NCBI GenBank assembly: GCA_027013575.1
Contig: JALWGN010000059.1
Span: forward strand, 1-33,376
Direction: 5' to 3'
Length of the DNA stretch: 33,376 nucleotides
DNA from: Desulfurobacteriaceae bacterium
GTDB lineage: Bacteria; Aquificota; Aquificia; Desulfurobacteriales; Desulfurobacteriaceae
Shown: positions 9,857 to 17,675 of the stretch, one piece after another
How positions within the stretch are numbered: position 1 is the first letter of the stretch
How the letters are laid out: each line of letters starts with the position of its first letter
Translations under genes and position numbers: made by a program
Notes under the pieces: model-generated
What the model saw: the letters and a program-made list of their open reading frames with translations, nothing else
Database searches by the model: none
What the model was told of the DNA's origin: nothing

Positions 9857-9908
9857 GGCTCTCCTCCTGTTTAAAGTTTTGTTAATTGTACTTGAGGAGA
9901 GCCGTGGG
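9852..9908 (-). promoter_or_regulatory. Perfect 15-bp inverted repeat occluding SD and GTG start of the NIT gene
   Basis: Arms cccacggctctcctc (9852-9866) and gaggagagccgtggg (9894-9908), 27-nt loop; on the minus strand one arm contains part of the SD and the GTG. Confidence 0.7.
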
Positions 9909-9917
9909 GTTAAGGTC

Positions 9918-10991
9918 TTAAGCTACAGGATATGCGAATTCCGGCCTCTCCTCTACGAGCTTGATGTCTGTGGCCTCTTTAGGGAGAGGAACCACTTTAA
10001 CCCTCTCAACCCACCTTTCCGGAAGGTGGATTACTCTCTTTCCTATTCTGATAACTGCCGGTGATACTTTTGCCTTGTACCTTATCCTTACTCCCCAGAC
10101 CTTCCTTCCAAACCTGTTTTCAAACTCGCCTGGGCCTTCCATCTCTATGTCTTTGGCAGAGCCCGGGAAGTAGATTCTCTTTGCAAAGTGTCTGTTCCTT
10201 CCCTTGTGGAAGTAAACCAGCCAGAGGACTTTTCCTTCCTTGTACTTGGCCTCTGTCGGGATGTACTTCTCGGCCTTCTCCTCTTCCTCTAAGAGCCTCT
10301 GGACGTACTGCTCCAGGGTTTCATCTTCCCTCACTTCGTTTTCAGTCCAGACCTCAAACTCAACCTGCCATCCCCTTACTTCGGCAATTATGTTGGCCAG
10401 TTTAACGTCCCTCTCTTCCTCTTTTTCTACCAGTTCGTCTATCTTGTCAAGGATGTCGGAGAACCTCTCTCTAAAGTCGTCAAGCCTTGTAATTGCTACT
10501 ATCAGGTCTCCCTGCTTCTTCAGCCTTTCAAGGGTTTCCTCGTCTTCAGCCAGAACCATGGCCTTTCTGATTTCACAGAAGTTCTTCCTGAGCTCCTCAA
10601 GGATTTCCGGGGAGAGCTTTAGATCTACTACGCTCTCCAGGATCTCTTTCATTACCTGTTCTGGTATCTCTTTCAGTTTCTCGTCAATGGTTCTGTTGTC
10701 GCTGCCCCATGGGCTGTACTCTTTGTCCCAGTTTTTGTACTTTGCGATGTAGTTTGCAAGCCTTACAGTTACCCTGTTCTCTTCAAGGGCTACTTCCCGG
10801 AGCTCCTCAACCATCGGGCCGAACTTCTTCTTCCAGAACGGTGAGTAGGTAAGTGTACAGAGGTAGTCGGATCTTTTCTTCAGGTCTGTAAGCTGTTCGG
10901 GGGTTTCCACTTCCAGCATTTCGTCTCTGATTATGCAGTTGATACGGCGAATGTCCTCTGGACCTTCTACTTTTCCGTAGATTCTGGCCAT
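9918..10991 (-). CDS. Uncharacterised protein with internal duplication
   Basis: 357-aa ORF with ATG start and coherent composition; two alignable repeats (EQLTDLKKRSDYL...VRLANYIAKYKNWDKEYSPW and ETLERLKKQGDLI...VKLANIIAEVRGWQVEFEVW). Confidence 0.8.
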   Translation of the reverse strand: MARIYGKVEGPEDIRRINCIIRDEMLEVETPEQLTDLKKRSDYLCTLTYSPFWKKKFGPMVEELREVALEENRVTVRLANYIAKYKNWDKEYSPWGSDNRTIDEKLKEIPEQVMKEILESVVDLKLSPEILEELRKNFCEIRKAMVLAEDEETLERLKKQGDLIVAITRLDDFRERFSDILDKIDELVEKEEERDVKLANIIAEVRGWQVEFEVWTENEVREDETLEQYVQRLLEEEEKAEKYIPTEAKYKEGKVLWLVYFHKGRNRHFAKRIYFPGSAKDIEMEGPGEFENRFGRKVWGVRIRYKAKVSPAVIRIGKRVIHLPERWVERVKVVPLPKEATDIKLVEERPEFAYPVA

Positions 10992-11022
10992 CTCTCCCTC
11001 CAGATTTGGTTTTTTGTTTTAA

Positions 11023-11043
11023 GAGGGGGCAAACACCCCCCTC
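11023..11043 (-). terminator. Probable terminator hairpin between the DUF505-like and 357-aa genes
   Basis: gaggggg-caaacac-ccccctc inverted repeat just 3' of the 647-aa ORF; imperfect T-tract. Confidence 0.55.
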
Positions 11044-11054
11044 CAGAATTCATT

Positions 11055-12998
11055 TTAGTTGAGTTTCTCTAACGCTTCAAGTATGAGAAGGCCAGCTTCG
11101 TTTATTGAGTTCTTACCTACGAGGTTTGAGGCCCTGAGGATAACCATCTCCTTCTCAAAAGACTCTGGGTCAAGCCCTGAGAGCTTTATGGCTTCCTTTA
11201 TGTTCTTCGGAAGGATCCTTATTTTCTTCTCCTTAACGTAGAGGGTACCTACCTGCTTGAGGGCTTCCAGAACCCTTACTGCAAGCGGCGTTATTGGGTT
11301 GGCGAAGCCTTCTGGGGTTCCCGAGAGAGCTCTCTTTATGAGCTTGCCGGGCTCGGTGAGTATTATGGCCTCGTTCTGGAGGATGTCAATGTAACCTCTC
11401 GCCTCCAGCTTGTTGAGGGCGTAGTCGATCTCTTCGTGCCAGGTTTCGTCAAACTGCTCGTAAACGTCCTTGACGAAGAACCCTTTCTCGGGGAGCTTGT
11501 GGAGAACCTGAAGTTCAAACCTTGTGATGTGAGGAAGTCTCCTTATCTGGTAGGCCATTTCGGCGTACATCTTTCCAGCTTCTGTAGCCTCTCCTCCGCC
11601 TATCAGCTGTGCTTTTACTCCCCTGTTGTACCAGTCAACGTTTGGAGCTGCAAACTCCTTGTTTGTTATGGTTATGGCCTTGACTGCAACGGCAGGTATC
11701 TCTCTAATACCCCTTACTTTCATGTCCTCAAGGACTTTCTTACCGTACTCCGTCAGGTAGTGAACTTTCTTCCCTTCGTACTCTTCAGCCCTTATCAGGT
11801 TGAAGGACTCAAGGGTGTAGAGGGATTCCTGTACGATGTCGTACATCTTCTCGTACCACTTGTTACCCTTCTCGTAGAAGGACTTGAAGAGCTCCTCTAC
11901 AGTTTTAACCTCGCTGAACTTCTTCTTGATCTCCTCTTTCTTCTGGTAGCCTAAGTCCTGGTACAGCCTTCTTCCGTAGTGCTCAAGGAGGTGTTTGTAC
12001 TCCTTAAGTGGCTTGTAGAAGAGGTAGTGAACGAGCTCTTCTACCGTTGGAAGGGTTGACGGGTCCTGTTCGTGGTGTTTCCAGACCTCCTCTATTCCTT
12101 TGAGGAGCTCCGCGTCTATTATCTCAACGTTTATTGACTTAACAGGCCTGAAGCTCCTCTCCTTCCAGATCCTGTAGGCCTCTAAGAGGTGCTCTCCTGC
12201 AGGGAGCGGGTTTCCCTCGTCATCTATCAGAGCAAGCTCAAAGAGAACCTCTTTCTCCTCGTCGGTAATTGCGTCAAACCCTTCGTACACGGCTCTTTCA
12301 AGAGAATCCATTATGTCTTCTGAGATAACTGTCTCAAGTGTTGGGGCTATCGTTTCACAGGCCGCCTTTATCTCTCTTCCAAGTGGAGTGAGGGCGTAGA
12401 TGTCTGAAGTTGGAACTGAGAAGGCCAACAGCCTCATTGCTCCCATGAGAATCGGGAACCTTCCTCCTGCAGGCAGCATGGAGGACTCTGCGGGACCTGC
12501 CGGCATCTCTTTGATGTACTGGCAGAGCTCCCTGTCTATTATGAGCCTTGGATGGGCATTTATGAAGACTTCGTAGATGTCTTTCGCGTACTGGTTGATG
12601 GCTTTAAATGTTCCCTTCTTCTCTATTTTCCTCTCTTCAATAAATCCCCTCTTCTCAAGCTCCTTCTCCGTAAGCGGTCCGGGAATGTCGTCGTTCTCAA
12701 TGGCCGTCTCTATCATCATCAGAACTTCTGACCCCAGCCACCTGAAGTCCTCTGTCCACTTTGAAGGGTGTTCTATCAGTTTCTTCTCAACCATTTCGTC
12801 TAAGATGTTTGCAAGAACCCTTCCCCAGTAGGTAAGTGAGTACTCAAGGGGTCTTACCATCCTTAAGAGGTTCATTCTCTCAAGCTCTAAGAATGGTGGC
12901 TCCTCGCTCTTTACAAAGAGCTGGCAGGTTGGGGCGTTGTTCTTCTCCTCCTCCCTTACTCTAAGTAGTGCAAGGGCGTGTTCTTTTCTAATTACCAT
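11055..12998 (-). CDS. Uncharacterised protein, probably DUF505 family, with winged-helix-like segments
   Basis: 647-aa ORF (MVIRKEHALALLRVREEEKNNAPTCQLFVKSEEPPFLELERMNLLRMVRPLEYSLTYWGRVLANIL...). Family assignment from memory; hydrophilic helical modules resembling wHTH domains. Confidence 0.6.
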   Translation of the reverse strand: MVIRKEHALALLRVREEEKNNAPTCQLFVKSEEPPFLELERMNLLRMVRPLEYSLTYWGRVLANILDEMVEKKLIEHPSKWTEDFRWLGSEVLMMIETAIENDDIPGPLTEKELEKRGFIEERKIEKKGTFKAINQYAKDIYEVFINAHPRLIIDRELCQYIKEMPAGPAESSMLPAGGRFPILMGAMRLLAFSVPTSDIYALTPLGREIKAACETIAPTLETVISEDIMDSLERAVYEGFDAITDEEKEVLFELALIDDEGNPLPAGEHLLEAYRIWKERSFRPVKSINVEIIDAELLKGIEEVWKHHEQDPSTLPTVEELVHYLFYKPLKEYKHLLEHYGRRLYQDLGYQKKEEIKKKFSEVKTVEELFKSFYEKGNKWYEKMYDIVQESLYTLESFNLIRAEEYEGKKVHYLTEYGKKVLEDMKVRGIREIPAVAVKAITITNKEFAAPNVDWYNRGVKAQLIGGGEATEAGKMYAEMAYQIRRLPHITRFELQVLHKLPEKGFFVKDVYEQFDETWHEEIDYALNKLEARGYIDILQNEAIILTEPGKLIKRALSGTPEGFANPITPLAVRVLEALKQVGTLYVKEKKIRILPKNIKEAIKLSGLDPESFEKEMVILRASNLVGKNSINEAGLLILEALEKLN

Positions 12999-13038
12999 TT
13001 ATTATCCCTCCTCGCTGAATTTTATTTGCTACATTTAA

Positions 13039-13065
13039 ATTATATCAAAGAGTTTTTTAAGTCAA
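13039..13065 (-). promoter_or_regulatory. Candidate promoter for the DUF505-like gene
   Basis: Minus strand TTGACT, 15 nt, TATAAT; spacer is short for sigma70. Confidence 0.45.
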
Positions 13066-13107
13066 TTGAGCTACTAGGGTCTTCGGTTCAGTTTTTTTTC
13101 CCTTCTG

Positions 13108-13131
13108 TTTTATCATATTCCTATGATAAAA
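13108..13131 (+). promoter_or_regulatory. 9-bp inverted repeat containing the ClC ATG; possible -10 of a leaderless transcript
   Basis: ttttatcat-attcct-atgataaaa; TATCAT lies 6 nt before the ATG; no SD visible upstream. Confidence 0.45.
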
Positions 13132-14868
13132 GAGCTGTATGAAATAAGGAAACTTCTATTTCTATCTGTTCCCGTAGGGGTGCTGGCAGGTCTTTTAGCT
13201 GCCGCGTTCCTCTACTCGCTTGACCTTTCCACTTCCTTTTTCCTTGGAAAGCTCGTTGGTTACTATCCCCCAAAGCCTGCCGGTGAGGGGGGGAGCTCCA
13301 CCTACGCTTTCTACATTTCCCACAAGTTCCTTCTACCCTTCGTTACGGCTCTCGGAGGTCTTATCGTCGGCTTTATGGTTTACTACCTTGCTCCAGAAGC
13401 TGCCGGGGTTGGAACGGACGTTGCAATAAAGGCCTTCCACTACGGACTGCCTGTAGGACTGAGGAGCTCCCTCGTTAAGCTGGTTGCATCTGCAGTTACG
13501 ATCGGTTCCGGTGGAGCGTCTGGAAGGGAAGGGCCTATGGCTCTCATAGGCGCCGGTATCGGCCGCTGGTTCGGTGAGGTTCTGAAACTTACCAGAACAG
13601 AGAAGAACATTTTACTTGCTGCAGGCCTTGGTGCCGGTATAGGTGCCGTCTTTAGAGCTCCCTTTGCCGGCGGCATCTTAAGTGCCGAGGTTTTCTACAA
13701 GGAAGACTTTGAGGTTGAGGCCCTCGTTCCCGGTTTTGTTGCCTCTATAGTGGCCTACCTGGTTGTCGGTAGTTTCATAGGCTACGAACCGCTCTTTGAG
13801 ACTCACGTTCCGTTTCCCCGCTTCTCTGCCGAGGAGATTGCCGGTTACATCGTTCTGGGAATCACTTCCGCTTTCGTTGCAAAGTTTGCAATTTTTGTCT
13901 TCTACAAAGTTAAGGAGTTCTTCAGGGGGCTTCCCATCCACCCAATACTTAAGCCGGCACTTGGGGGGTTCCTTGCCGGCCTCTGTGGCCTCTTTACTCC
14001 CCTTGCCATCGGCAACTCCTACGGGTGGGTTCAGTTCTTTATGGAGAACACCTTCCTCTACATTTCTCTTCCTGTTCTCGTTATAAGCGTTCCCCTCGTT
14101 ATACTCGCCTTCTCCCTTACTCTTGCTTCTGGCGGTTCAGGTGGTGTTTTTGGCCCCTCACTGGTTATCGGAGGGATTACCGGGGCTACTCTGGCCTCTC
14201 TCTTTAACGACCTTTTAGGGGGCAACGTTTTTGACGTTGGAACCATGACGATAGTGGGAATGATCTCCGTCTTTACCGCTGCTGCCAGCGCTCCCCTGTC
14301 AACGATAGTTCTCGTTACGGAGATGACGCAGGGCTACAACATACTCCCCTACGCCCTTCTCTCGCTGGTTATAGCCCACAACCTTGCTGGGTATGAGAGA
14401 ACCCTCTTTGAGTACCAGCTTCTCAACAGGCTTGAGTCTCCCGTTCACAGAGACGAGCTTAAGGCCTTTGTTCTGAAGGTTGCGAAGGTGAAGGACGTTA
14501 TGACCAGGAACGTTATAACCCTTAAGCCTGACGCTTCCGTTCTTGAGGCAAAGAGGATAATGGCGGAGAAGTTTATAGCCGGTATTCCTATAGTTGACGA
14601 TGAGGGAAGGGTTGTTGGAATAGTTACGACTTCAGACATTCTGAGGGTGGAGCCTGACAGAATGGCAACAACGACTGTCGGTGAGATAATGACCAGGAAG
14701 CCGATGTGCGTTCTTCCGGACTGGAACCTTCTTGAGGTTATAAGGCTCTTTGTCAATAACGGTTACGGGAGAGCTCCGGTCGTTTCAGACTTTGACTCAA
14801 TGAAGCTTGTCGGAATAATCTCGCGGGCCGACATAGCCCGCTACCTGGTAAAGAAGGGAATCGTTTAA
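13123..14868 (+). CDS. ClC-type chloride channel/transporter with C-terminal CBS domain pair
   Basis: 581 aa; GSGGASGREGPMALIGAGIG, multiple TMs, LASGGSGGVFGPSLVIGG, and CBS repeats (VKDVMTRNVITLKPDASVLEAKRIM, VGEIMTRKPMCVLPDWNLLEVIRLF). Confidence 0.93.
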   Translation: MIKELYEIRKLLFLSVPVGVLAGLLAAAFLYSLDLSTSFFLGKLVGYYPPKPAGEGGSSTYAFYISHKFLLPFVTALGGLIVGFMVYYLAPEAAGVGTDVAIKAFHYGLPVGLRSSLVKLVASAVTIGSGGASGREGPMALIGAGIGRWFGEVLKLTRTEKNILLAAGLGAGIGAVFRAPFAGGILSAEVFYKEDFEVEALVPGFVASIVAYLVVGSFIGYEPLFETHVPFPRFSAEEIAGYIVLGITSAFVAKFAIFVFYKVKEFFRGLPIHPILKPALGGFLAGLCGLFTPLAIGNSYGWVQFFMENTFLYISLPVLVISVPLVILAFSLTLASGGSGGVFGPSLVIGGITGATLASLFNDLLGGNVFDVGTMTIVGMISVFTAAASAPLSTIVLVTEMTQGYNILPYALLSLVIAHNLAGYERTLFEYQLLNRLESPVHRDELKAFVLKVAKVKDVMTRNVITLKPDASVLEAKRIMAEKFIAGIPIVDDEGRVVGIVTTSDILRVEPDRMATTTVGEIMTRKPMCVLPDWNLLEVIRLFVNNGYGRAPVVSDFDSMKLVGIISRADIARYLVKKGIV

Positions 14869-14984
14869 CTCTGAGACTTCTTCTTCTCCTTCAGTGTGTG
14901 CTTCCACGCCACTACAGCAAAGGAGAGGGGCAGCAGAATGGCTATAACTGTACAGACTATTCCAAGGATGGTGTTCTCGCTCAC
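14865..14984 (-). CDS. 39-aa predicted single-pass membrane microprotein coupled to mqnE-like gene
   Basis: GTG start overlaps upstream stop (GTGA), strong SD (AGGAGGTGGTACA-GTG); MSENTILGIVCTVIAILLPLSFAVVAWKHTLKEKKKSQS. Not in the ORF track. Confidence 0.6.
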   Translation of the reverse strand: MSENTILGIVCTVIAILLPLSFAVVAWKHTLKEKKKSQS

Positions 14985-16093
14985 TGTACCACCTCCTGAT
15001 AGACTTTTATAACGTTGTAGAGGGTGTCCCTCTCAACGGGAACTTTCCCGGCTTCCCTTATCAGTTTGATCAGCCTCTCTTTCGGTATAAACTGGCCTGC
15101 TCTTGCTCCTGCCGCCTGGGTAATGTCCTCTTCAGTTACAGTCCCGTCTATGTCGTCGGCACCAAACTGCAGTGCTATCTGGGCTACCTTCTCTCCCAGC
15201 ATTATCCAGTAGGCCTTCACGTGGGGGAAGTTGTCAAGGAGAAGCCTTGATACTGCAACTGTTTTCAGCTCGTCAAACCCGGTTGTGTAGTTGGCTCCGG
15301 GTATCTCTGTGTTCTTGGGGTGAAAGGCTAAAGGGATGAAGGTCTGGAAGCCGCCAGTTTCGTCCTGGGCTTCTCTGAGCCTTATCAGGTGGTCTACCCT
15401 GTCGCTGTAGGTCTCTATGTGGCCAAAGAGCATTGTTGCGTTACTCTTCAGTCCTAGCCTGTGGGCTGTTTTGTGTATCTCAAGGTACTCCTCGCCGGTT
15501 ATCTTGTCGGGGCAGATCCTCTTTCTAACCTCTTCTGCAAAAATCTCTCCTCCCCCGCCGGGGATGGAGCCAAGGCCTGCCTCTATAAGCTCTTTTAGCG
15601 TCTCCTCTACGCTCTTTCCTCCCTTCTCTGCTATGAACTTTATCTCCTCAGCCGTGTAGGCTTTTACGTGGAGCTCCGGGAACTCCCTCTTAACCTCCCT
15701 CACTATGTTTATGTAGTGGTCGTAGCTCCAGTCGGGGTGGAGCCCTCCTACTATGTGAACTTCCGTAAGCCCGGGGTTGAGCTTCCTGTACTCCCTTAGC
15801 TTTGAGATTATCTCCTCAACTGTCAGCTCGTAGGCTCCTTCTTCCCCCTTTTTCTTCCTGAAGGCGCAGAACTTACAGGTTCCTACGCAGATGTTTGTGG
15901 GGGTTATGTGGACGTTTACGTTGAAGTAGGCGAACTTTCCGTTTTTCCTCTCTGCCACGAGGTTTGCAAGGTAGCCTATTGTGTGGATGTCGTCTGACTC
16001 AAAGAGGGTGAGGCCGTCTTCAAAGGAGAGCCTTTCTCCCTGAAGGACTTTCTCAACTATGGGAACTAACCGTTTGTCCCTTACCATCTCCAT
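14981..16093 (-). CDS. mqnE: Radical SAM protein, MqnE-like (aminofutalosine synthase family), paralog 1
   Basis: 370 aa, TNICVGTCKFCAFRKKKGEEGAYELTVEEI cluster motif, IVGGLHPDWSYDHY, GHIETYSDRVDHLIRLREAQDETGGFQTFIPLAFHP. Confidence 0.82.
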   Translation of the reverse strand: MEMVRDKRLVPIVEKVLQGERLSFEDGLTLFESDDIHTIGYLANLVAERKNGKFAYFNVNVHITPTNICVGTCKFCAFRKKKGEEGAYELTVEEIISKLREYRKLNPGLTEVHIVGGLHPDWSYDHYINIVREVKREFPELHVKAYTAEEIKFIAEKGGKSVEETLKELIEAGLGSIPGGGGEIFAEEVRKRICPDKITGEEYLEIHKTAHRLGLKSNATMLFGHIETYSDRVDHLIRLREAQDETGGFQTFIPLAFHPKNTEIPGANYTTGFDELKTVAVSRLLLDNFPHVKAYWIMLGEKVAQIALQFGADDIDGTVTEEDITQAAGARAGQFIPKERLIKLIREAGKVPVERDTLYNVIKVYQEVVQ

Positions 16094-17202
16094 CAGTAAA
16101 CCCTCAGAACGTTGTAGTTTGTGTCCCTCTCAACGGGAACTCTTCCGGCTTCCTTTATCAGTTTAATCAGCCTCTCCTTCGGCATGAAGGAGGAGCCGGG
16201 AGCTCCCGCCGACCGGGTTATGGTCTCTTCAACCACCGTTCCGTCAAGGTCGTTGACTCCAAAGTGGAGTGAGACCTGTGCCAGCTTCTCACCTAACGTT
16301 ATCCAGAAGGCTCTGACGTGTCTGAAGTTGTCAAGTATGAGCCTTGCTACAGATAGCATCTTAAGGTCGTCAAAGCCGGTTGTAAAGTTGCCGCCTAACT
16401 CTGTGTTTTTGGGCTGGTACGCGAAGGAAATAAAGGCCTGGAATCCACCTGTTTCGTCCTGGAGCTCCCTCAGCCTTATCAGGTGGTCTACCCTCTCCTC
16501 AACCGTTTCTATGTGGCCGTAGAGTATTGAGGCGTTCGTTCTGAGGCCGTAGGAGTGGGCTATTCTGTGTATCTCAAGGTACCTCTCTGCAGAGAGTTTC
16601 TGGGGGCAGAGCTTCTCCCTTACTCTCCTGCTGAAGACCTCGGCTCCTCCGCCAGGTAGAGCGTCAAGCCCTGCCTCTACAAGCTCCTTCAGGACTTCCT
16701 CTGCACTCTTTCCCGATATCCTGCACAGGTGGTCTATCTCCTCAGCCGTAAAGGCCTGAATCTTTGCCTCTGGAACGGCTTCCTTTATTTTCGCTATAAA
16801 CTCAACGTACCTGCTGTAGTCCCACCGGGGGTGTAGGCCGCTGACCACGTGTATCTCGGAAACCTTTCCTGACTCTTTTGCCTTCTCTACCGCCTCCTCA
16901 ACTGTCAGCTCGTAGGCTCCTTCTTCTCCCTCCTCCTTTCTGAAGGCGCAGAACTTACACTTTCCAACGCACAGGTTCGTCAGATTTATGTGGCGGTTGA
17001 CTGTAAAGTAGACCAGAAGGCCGTTTTTCTTTCTGTTTACAAAGTCTGCTAATTTTCCCAGGGTAAGGAGGTCGTCTGTTTTAAAGAGTTTTACGCCGTC
17101 TTCAAACGAGAGCCTTTCCCCTGCCGCAACCTTTTCCGCTATCGGGAGGAGGGAGCTGTCTTCAACCAGCCTTTCGTCAACTATTTCGCTAACTGTTACC
17201 AT
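16093..17202 (-). CDS. Radical SAM protein, MqnE-like, paralog 2
   Basis: 369 aa, TNLCVGKCKFCAFRKEEGEEGAYELTVEEA; strongly similar along its length to the adjacent 14981-16093 product. Confidence 0.82.
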   Translation of the reverse strand: MVTVSEIVDERLVEDSSLLPIAEKVAAGERLSFEDGVKLFKTDDLLTLGKLADFVNRKKNGLLVYFTVNRHINLTNLCVGKCKFCAFRKEEGEEGAYELTVEEAVEKAKESGKVSEIHVVSGLHPRWDYSRYVEFIAKIKEAVPEAKIQAFTAEEIDHLCRISGKSAEEVLKELVEAGLDALPGGGAEVFSRRVREKLCPQKLSAERYLEIHRIAHSYGLRTNASILYGHIETVEERVDHLIRLRELQDETGGFQAFISFAYQPKNTELGGNFTTGFDDLKMLSVARLILDNFRHVRAFWITLGEKLAQVSLHFGVNDLDGTVVEETITRSAGAPGSSFMPKERLIKLIKEAGRVPVERDTNYNVLRVY

Positions 17203-17614
17203 TTTCTTCCTCTTGTTTAAACGGGTCTATTCCCTTCTCTTTCATGAACCGGGTTAGCCTCTCTATCCGTTTAACAGTCTCCTCTGAGAGGTGGTGTTCA
17301 ACCAAACACCCCTCTTCTTCTGCTCTTTCCGGTGGAAGCTTTAGTACCTCTTCAAAGAACTTTATGAGAACTCTGTGTTTCCTGTAGAGTTCCTGAGCGT
17401 AAGCTTTCCCTTTTTCCGTTGTACTTACGTATCCGTAAGGTTCGTACTTTATGTAACCTTTCTCAGAGAGCCTCTTCAGAACTTCTGTAACCGTGGGCAT
17501 CTTAACGTTTCTTGCCTTTGCTATCTCCTTAACCCTTGCCACTCTGTTTTCCTGCTCCAGCAGGTAGATTGTCTCAAGGTAGTCCTCAAGGCGGGGAGCA
17601 AGCTTCTCTTCCAT
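17189..17614 (-). CDS. DtxR/MntR-family metal-dependent transcriptional regulator
   Basis: LEDYLETIYLLEQENRVARVKEIAKARNVKMPTVTEVLKRLSEKGYIKYEPYGYVSTTEKG HTH plus metal/dimerisation region (EEEGCLVEHHLSEETVKRIE). ATG at 17614 preferred over the TTG at 17635. Confidence 0.85.
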   Translation of the reverse strand: MEEKLAPRLEDYLETIYLLEQENRVARVKEIAKARNVKMPTVTEVLKRLSEKGYIKYEPYGYVSTTEKGKAYAQELYRKHRVLIKFFEEVLKLPPERAEEEGCLVEHHLSEETVKRIERLTRFMKEKGIDPFKQEEENGNS

Positions 17615-17675
17615 ACCTCTTCCTCTCAAACTCAATTGGCCTTTAAAAATATATTGCTAACTCCGTTAAGTTTCA

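Noticed and set aside
10240-10752. 170-aa Ser-rich plus-strand ORF
   Set aside because: Antisense to the 357-aa gene; Ser-rich composition is the complement of its Glu/Lys/Leu-rich coding strand.
11436-11954. 172-aa plus-strand ORF
   Set aside because: Antisense to the 647-aa gene; no SD or recognisable motif.
16093-17202. Calling one of the two radical-SAM paralogs MqnC
   Set aside because: Both copies have the same CAFRK/EGAYELTVEE signature, which I associate with MqnE; no MqnC-like CAFYR motif seen.
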